Shown one piece after another: positions 34,465-37,745 of a stretch of DNA of 37,745 nucleotides. The stretch comes from an uncultured Granulosicoccaceae bacterium (GTDB lineage Bacteria > Pseudomonadota > Gammaproteobacteria > Granulosicoccales > Granulosicoccaceae), in the NCBI GenBank assembly GCA_938020525.1, contig CALIHW010000076.1, positions 1 to 37,745 on the forward strand, written 5' to 3'. The notes under the pieces were generated by a model. That model did no database searches and was not told the DNA's origin. It saw only the letters and a list, made by a program, of their open reading frames with translations. Positions within the stretch are counted from its first letter, which is position 1. Every line of letters begins with the position of its first letter. Position numbers and translations under genes: made by a program.

Positions 34465-36930
34465 TCAGCTTGCTGCGGCAAGCCCCTGCCTGGCATCAAC
34501 GTGTGCGCCAGACTGCAGGAAATCACCTGGGAAATCATCAACCATAATCACTTTTCTGGTGGCTACTGCCGAGTCTTTCAGTACGGAAGCGTCTGATTCT
34601 GTCAGATCGCCGGATTTCACCAATGAAGCCAGCCATTCAAGGTAATCTTGATCATATGGTTGTCTGAGCCCCTTATCTTTCAACGACTTTTCAATTGGAT
34701 CAGCCGCAATCGCGAGATCCAGTGCTACCTCCAGGCAACCTGTGACGTCGTTCGGGTCCCGGCTGATATAGAGCGCCTCAGTGAGTCTGTCACGCGCTTC
34801 ACCCGGCGTCAGCAGAATATTCGCTACTTCACGACCAAGCTTGTCATTTGGTGTTCGGAATCTGCGCCCTAGTGGGAACACCACACCACGCAAAATAACG
34901 CCAACCCACGGGCTCGGGAAGTTTCTTAAGATCTGATCAAGTGCAATCTGAGTCTGGAAGATACAGTGACGGACACTCCATTCAACCAACGGCCAATCAG
35001 CTTCGGGACGGCCTGTGTCTTCGTAGCGTTTAAGAGCCGCTGAAGCCATGTACATGTACACGAGCCCATCCGCAAATCTGCCGGAAAGTTTTTCTTTACG
35101 CTTCAAAGCACCACCAAGGAACAACAAAGCAAAGTCTGCCAGAAAAGAATACCCGGCACTCATACGTGCCAGACGCCGATAATACTTGGCAGGTTTTCCG
35201 GTCACAGGTGACTTGGCAAATCGACCGCGAGTTAATCCGTGGAACATAGCCTGCGCACCACTACTGACGGCATAAGCGATGTGTCCGGTCAGCGCTTCAT
35301 CGAATTTATCGATAGCCTCTTCTTTATCTTCAATTGCTGCTGCCTGAATTTCTGCCACCAGATGCGGGTGACAACGCATTGCCCCCTGACCAAATATGAT
35401 CATGCTTCTGGTAAGAATATTGGCACCTTCCACGGTGATACCAACTGGCACTCCCTGATAAGCGCGAGCCAGATAGTTACTTGGGCCCATACATATACCC
35501 TTACCACCATGGATGTCCATTGCATCATTTAAAACGGTACGCATATTCTCTGTGTTGAAATACTTGAGAATACCACTGACCACTGAAGGCTTTTCACCTT
35601 GATCCAGAGCAGCGCAAGTAAGCCTTCTACCGGAGTCCATTAAATAAGTCAGGCCACCGATTCTTGCCAACGCCTCTTCAACACCTTCGAACTTGCCGAT
35701 GGGGATATTGAACTGCTTACGGGTACCAGCATAAGCACCGGTAAATCGAGTCGCCGCCATACCAGCAGCTGCACCTGACGACGGTAACGATATACCACGG
35801 CCAACAGATAAGGACTCCATCAACATACGCCAGCCTTTACCCAGATTATCCTGCCCGCCAATAATCCACTCCATCGGTACAAACACATCCTTACCGCTGT
35901 TAGGGCCATTCATAAATGCCTGGTTCAACGGAAAGTGTCTGCGACCAATACTGACACCATCAGTGTCGGTCGGAATCAATGCGCAGGTAATACCGATATC
36001 TTCTTCACCACCCAGCAAGCCATCCGGGTCATACGCTTTAAATGCCAGCCCAAGGATTGTTGCTACCGGACCAAGCGTTATATAACGCTTCTCCCAATTA
36101 CAGCGAAGTCCCAATGTTTCGACACCATTGAACATTTGCTTGCAGACTATTCCCGAGTCAGGCATCGCCGCCGCATCAGAACCGGAAGTCGGGCCGGTCA
36201 GCGCAAAACACGGTATCTCTTCGCCAACTGCAAGACGTGGTAAAAAGTGATTGCGCTGTTCGTCAGTACCATAGTGCAGTAACAATTCTGCAGGGCCTAA
36301 CGAGTTAGGCACCATGACAGTTGATCCGGCCGTCACACTCCTGGCTGAAATGCGCGTCACAATAGCTGAGTGGCCGAAAGCGCTGAAGCCAAGACCACCG
36401 TACTCTTCAGGTATCACCATGCCAAAAAATTTGTTCTTCTTGATAAAGTCCCAGATATGTGGCGGCAGATCATTGTGCTCGTAGGTAATCTCCCAGTCAT
36501 CCAGCATTGCGCACAACTCGTTTGTCGGGCCGTCCAGAAAGGCCTGCTCTTTTGCGTTCAGTTCTGCTACCGGAGTCGACATTAATTTTGACCAGTCCGG
36601 GTTACCGCGAAATAACTCTGACTCCCACCAGACGGTACCCGCTTCAATTGCATCGCGTTCCGTTTGCGACATCGGTGGTAATACCGCTCGTACGTAATTC
36701 AAAAGCGGTGAAGTGAGCACCTTTTTTCTTATACCTGCAACATTGAGTATTACCGCTGCCACGATGAAGATCAGCGCGAGTATCACTGTTGCCACGGTAC
36801 CGATGCCAGTGAGAAAAACGCCGAGCAGTGCCACCCCAATCACGGCTGAAATTGACAGCAGTGTCTGAGGGAAATTGGCCAGTACATAGGTGGCGGCAAG
36901 GATGATCAGGAGCCAGATTAAAATGGTCAT
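34465..36930 (-). CDS. fadE: Acyl-CoA dehydrogenase FadE
   Basis: An 821-residue flavoprotein that carries out the first step of fatty-acid beta-oxidation, oxidising acyl-CoA to trans-2-enoyl-CoA. It is the large gammaproteobacterial form (E. coli 814). Two hydrophobic stretches at about 1-62 anchor it to the inner membrane. The dehydrogenase core (about 100-500) has EEYGGLGFSAFGHS, CFALTGPTSGSDAA, the FAD/substrate segments GKGWRMLMESLSVGRGISLPS and DIHGGKGICMGPSNYLARAYQ, and VEGANILTRSMIIFGQGA at the catalytic region; a FadE-specific C-terminal domain (DUF1974) fills the rest. It is monocistronic. A palindrome 20 bases before its start may be an operator. It would oxidise the acids activated by the acyl-CoA synthetase at 10122. 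Confidence 0.96.
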   Translation of the reverse strand: MTILIWLLIILAATYVLANFPQTLLSISAVIGVALLGVFLTGIGTVATVILALIFIVAAVILNVAGIRKKVLTSPLLNYVRAVLPPMSQTERDAIEAGTVWWESELFRGNPDWSKLMSTPVAELNAKEQAFLDGPTNELCAMLDDWEITYEHNDLPPHIWDFIKKNKFFGMVIPEEYGGLGFSAFGHSAIVTRISARSVTAGSTVMVPNSLGPAELLLHYGTDEQRNHFLPRLAVGEEIPCFALTGPTSGSDAAAMPDSGIVCKQMFNGVETLGLRCNWEKRYITLGPVATILGLAFKAYDPDGLLGGEEDIGITCALIPTDTDGVSIGRRHFPLNQAFMNGPNSGKDVFVPMEWIIGGQDNLGKGWRMLMESLSVGRGISLPSSGAAAGMAATRFTGAYAGTRKQFNIPIGKFEGVEEALARIGGLTYLMDSGRRLTCAALDQGEKPSVVSGILKYFNTENMRTVLNDAMDIHGGKGICMGPSNYLARAYQGVPVGITVEGANILTRSMIIFGQGAMRCHPHLVAEIQAAAIEDKEEAIDKFDEALTGHIAYAVSSGAQAMFHGLTRGRFAKSPVTGKPAKYYRRLARMSAGYSFLADFALLFLGGALKRKEKLSGRFADGLVYMYMASAALKRYEDTGRPEADWPLVEWSVRHCIFQTQIALDQILRNFPSPWVGVILRGVVFPLGRRFRTPNDKLGREVANILLTPGEARDRLTEALYISRDPNDVTGCLEVALDLAIAADPIEKSLKDKGLRQPYDQDYLEWLASLVKSGDLTESDASVLKDSAVATRKVIMVDDFPGDFLQSGAHVDARQGLAAAS

Positions 36931-36950
36931 AGGGGTTTCCGTTAAATAAC

Positions 36951-36975
36951 GCTAAATCAGTCCACTGATTTTAGC
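36951..36975. promoter_or_regulatory. Palindrome upstream of fadE, candidate operator
   Basis: AAATCAGT-CC-ACTGATTT is perfect at 36954-36971, extended to GCTAAATCAGT...ACTGATTTTAGC with one extra T. It ends 20 bases before the fadE start on the minus strand, so a bound protein would block transcription. TAACGCTAAA occurs here and again at 37012-37021, and CCGTAAC occurs twice in between. Fatty-acid repressors (FadR, PsrA) act on such genes, but the sequence does not match their known sites closely. Confidence 0.5.
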
Positions 36976-37108
36976 TGTTATGGACCGTAACACAGCACTT
37001 ACGACAGACCCGTAACGCTAAAATTCATAAATTGAATCAATCTAGACCTTAAAGCACAATGAAGTCTGAGATTCGTAAGTAATTGATTCTATTGGGGTTT
37101 TATGGGTC

Positions 37109-37172
37109 TGTGTGACAAGAAAACCGACTTAAGAGCAAATAACAAGCACTTAGCCCTGTTTTTTGTCACACA
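37109..37172. repeat. Inverted repeat TGTGTGACA...TGTCACACA
   Basis: TGTGTGACA (37109-37117) is perfectly complementary to TGTCACACA (37164-37172), and AGAAAAC next to it nearly pairs with GTTTTT, leaving about 33 unpaired bases. It lies just downstream of the pentapeptide fragment on the minus strand. It could be an end of a mobile element, a long terminator-like hairpin or a protein site. It marks the border between fadE and the accessory segment. Confidence 0.5.
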
Positions 37173-37177
37173 ATCCA

Positions 37178-37464
37178 TCATAGCAAGAAAGCTCCCAAAA
37201 ACACCTCACCACCTGACAGATTAGCCGTTGAGAGATTTGCTCCTACCAGTTCTGTGCTTATGAGACTGGCACCAGATAGATCAGCACCAGATAGATCCAC
37301 ACCATCGAGTATTGATCCATCGAGGTTGGCACCGGATAAGTTAGCACCTGCTGTTGTCCTCTTCTGAAAACTATTTTTCGGGATATCGTAGAAAGGGGCT
37401 TTCCTGAGAAAGAACCGAAGCTATAGGGCCTATAGACCCCCTCACTGATCTTTAACCACGGGTA
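37178..37464 (-). pseudogene. Pentapeptide-repeat protein fragment without a start codon
   Basis: Minus-strand frame open from after a TAG (37465-37467) to TGA 37178-37180, 95 codons. From 37351 down it encodes nine tandem pentads of the A-(N/D)-L-x-x type: AGANL, SGANL, DGSIL, DGVDL, SGADL, SGASL, ISTEL, VGANL, STANL. These build a right-handed square beta-helix in known members. The 38 residues before the pentads lack Met, Val(GTG) or Leu(TTG) start codons, so it is either a truncated gene or the -1 frame extension of the preceding small ORF. An ordinary family protein has far more repeats. The first seven codons overlap the end of the basic ORF. Confidence 0.6.
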
Positions 37465-37625
37465 CTACCTCCACCAGTGTTGCCAAGTGTTCCACTGTTG
37501 CTTTTACGTCTGCCAGCTTTCTGCTTACCACGTTTAACACCGACATCTGATCTGGGTTTACGTTTACTCTTTCGAGTCTTACGTCTTGCTGCAAGTATGG
37601 CAAGTGGATTCCTTCTAACTACCAT
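37452..37625 (-). CDS. Very basic 57-residue protein, function unknown
   Basis: ATG 37625 to TAA 37452. The N-terminal two thirds are extremely basic, with RRKTRKSKRKPR and KRGKQKAGRRK; the end is a Gly/Ser/Thr tail (GTLGNTGGGSTRG). AGAGGA lies nine bases before the start, and the start overlaps the upstream stop (ATGGTAG), the compact packing seen in phages and other mobile elements. Nucleic-acid binding is likely from charge alone. I do not recognise the family; a small phage structural or DNA-packing protein is a guess. Confidence 0.5.
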   Translation of the reverse strand: MVVRRNPLAILAARRKTRKSKRKPRSDVGVKRGKQKAGRRKSNSGTLGNTGGGSTRG

Positions 37626-37745
37626 GCTTGCTCATCCTCTGGCCTCTGCATTAGTTCCATTAATCTATCTGGTATCAGTAGATCGTTGAGTAACTTGTGT
37701 TGAGGAGCAGCCTTTAAGTTCTCATCAGTGATCAGTTGATCAAGT
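37619..37745 (-). CDS. C-terminal end of an unidentified gene (partial)
   Basis: A minus-strand frame open from the right edge to TAG 37619-37621. It ends ...NDLLIPDRLMELMQRPEDEQAW and looks like a helical, acidic C-terminus. The stop overlaps the start of the basic 57-residue ORF. Only 41 residues are visible, too few for a family; the packing suggests an accessory or phage-like unit continuing beyond the window. Confidence 0.5.
   Translation of the reverse strand, partial: LDQLITDENLKAAPQHKLLNDLLIPDRLMELMQRPEDEQAW

Noticed and set aside
37421..37435. A T7-like phage promoter (CTATAGGG)
   Set aside because: Only the last bases resemble one; the upstream recognition part of T7, T3 or SP6 promoters is absent, and the bases are explained by a palindrome.

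Overview
The window reads as chromosomal DNA of a gammaproteobacterium, probably a free-living heterotroph. The pointers are the clpS-clpA pair facing infA, the large membrane-anchored form of FadE, crcB next to serS, a DUF1249 (YqiB-type) protein, and a ynjB-ynjC-ynjD transporter with a ynjF-like phosphatidyltransferase as in Escherichia coli. Families are recognised by eye from motifs; no database was searched.

Layout. 1-5185: the end of an unidentified gene, then a four-gene plus-strand unit (RND/MMPL-type exporter, LolA-like periplasmic protein, outer-membrane barrel, small unknown protein) that looks like a trans-envelope route for a hydrophobic substrate. 5186-6782: a leader with palindromes and the two subunits of a 3-oxoacid CoA-transferase. 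6783-7356: a gene-free stretch with copy A of a structured dispersed repeat. 7357-9986: a PAS-containing soluble hybrid histidine kinase and an OmpR-type response regulator (minus strand). 10122-18476: a divergent seven-gene operon made of an acyl-CoA synthetase, a complete branched-chain-amino-acid-type ABC importer and a PaaK-like adenylating enzyme with no recognisable P-loop. A 10-bp-period direct repeat lies in the divergent promoter region and could be the regulator's binding site. 18477-19034: copy B of the dispersed repeat. 19035-22855: a small DUF2584-like protein, a WYL regulator with a 200-bp inverted-repeat element inserted just before its start codon, and a plus-strand group of DMT transporter, NIF3/YqfO-like protein, tiny ORF and PEP-mutase-family enzyme. 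22836-25951: a GNAT acetyltransferase, serS, crcB and a DUF4124 protein. 25987-30195: the ynjB-C-D-F unit. 30452-34243: a DUF1249 protein, infA with a structured leader, a bidirectional terminator, clpA and clpS. 34465-36930: fadE. 37100-37745: a probably acquired fragment holding a pentapeptide-repeat remnant, a very basic 57-residue protein and the end of another gene.

Function. The metabolic theme is uptake, CoA activation and breakdown of carboxylic acids: the acyl-CoA synthetase with its ABC importer, the PaaK-like enzyme, the CoA-transferase and FadE. The kinase/regulator pair sits between two of these units and is the obvious candidate to control them. The rest is housekeeping. The least explained parts are the two-copy structured repeat, the inverted-repeat element, the envelope unit and the accessory edge at the right end.
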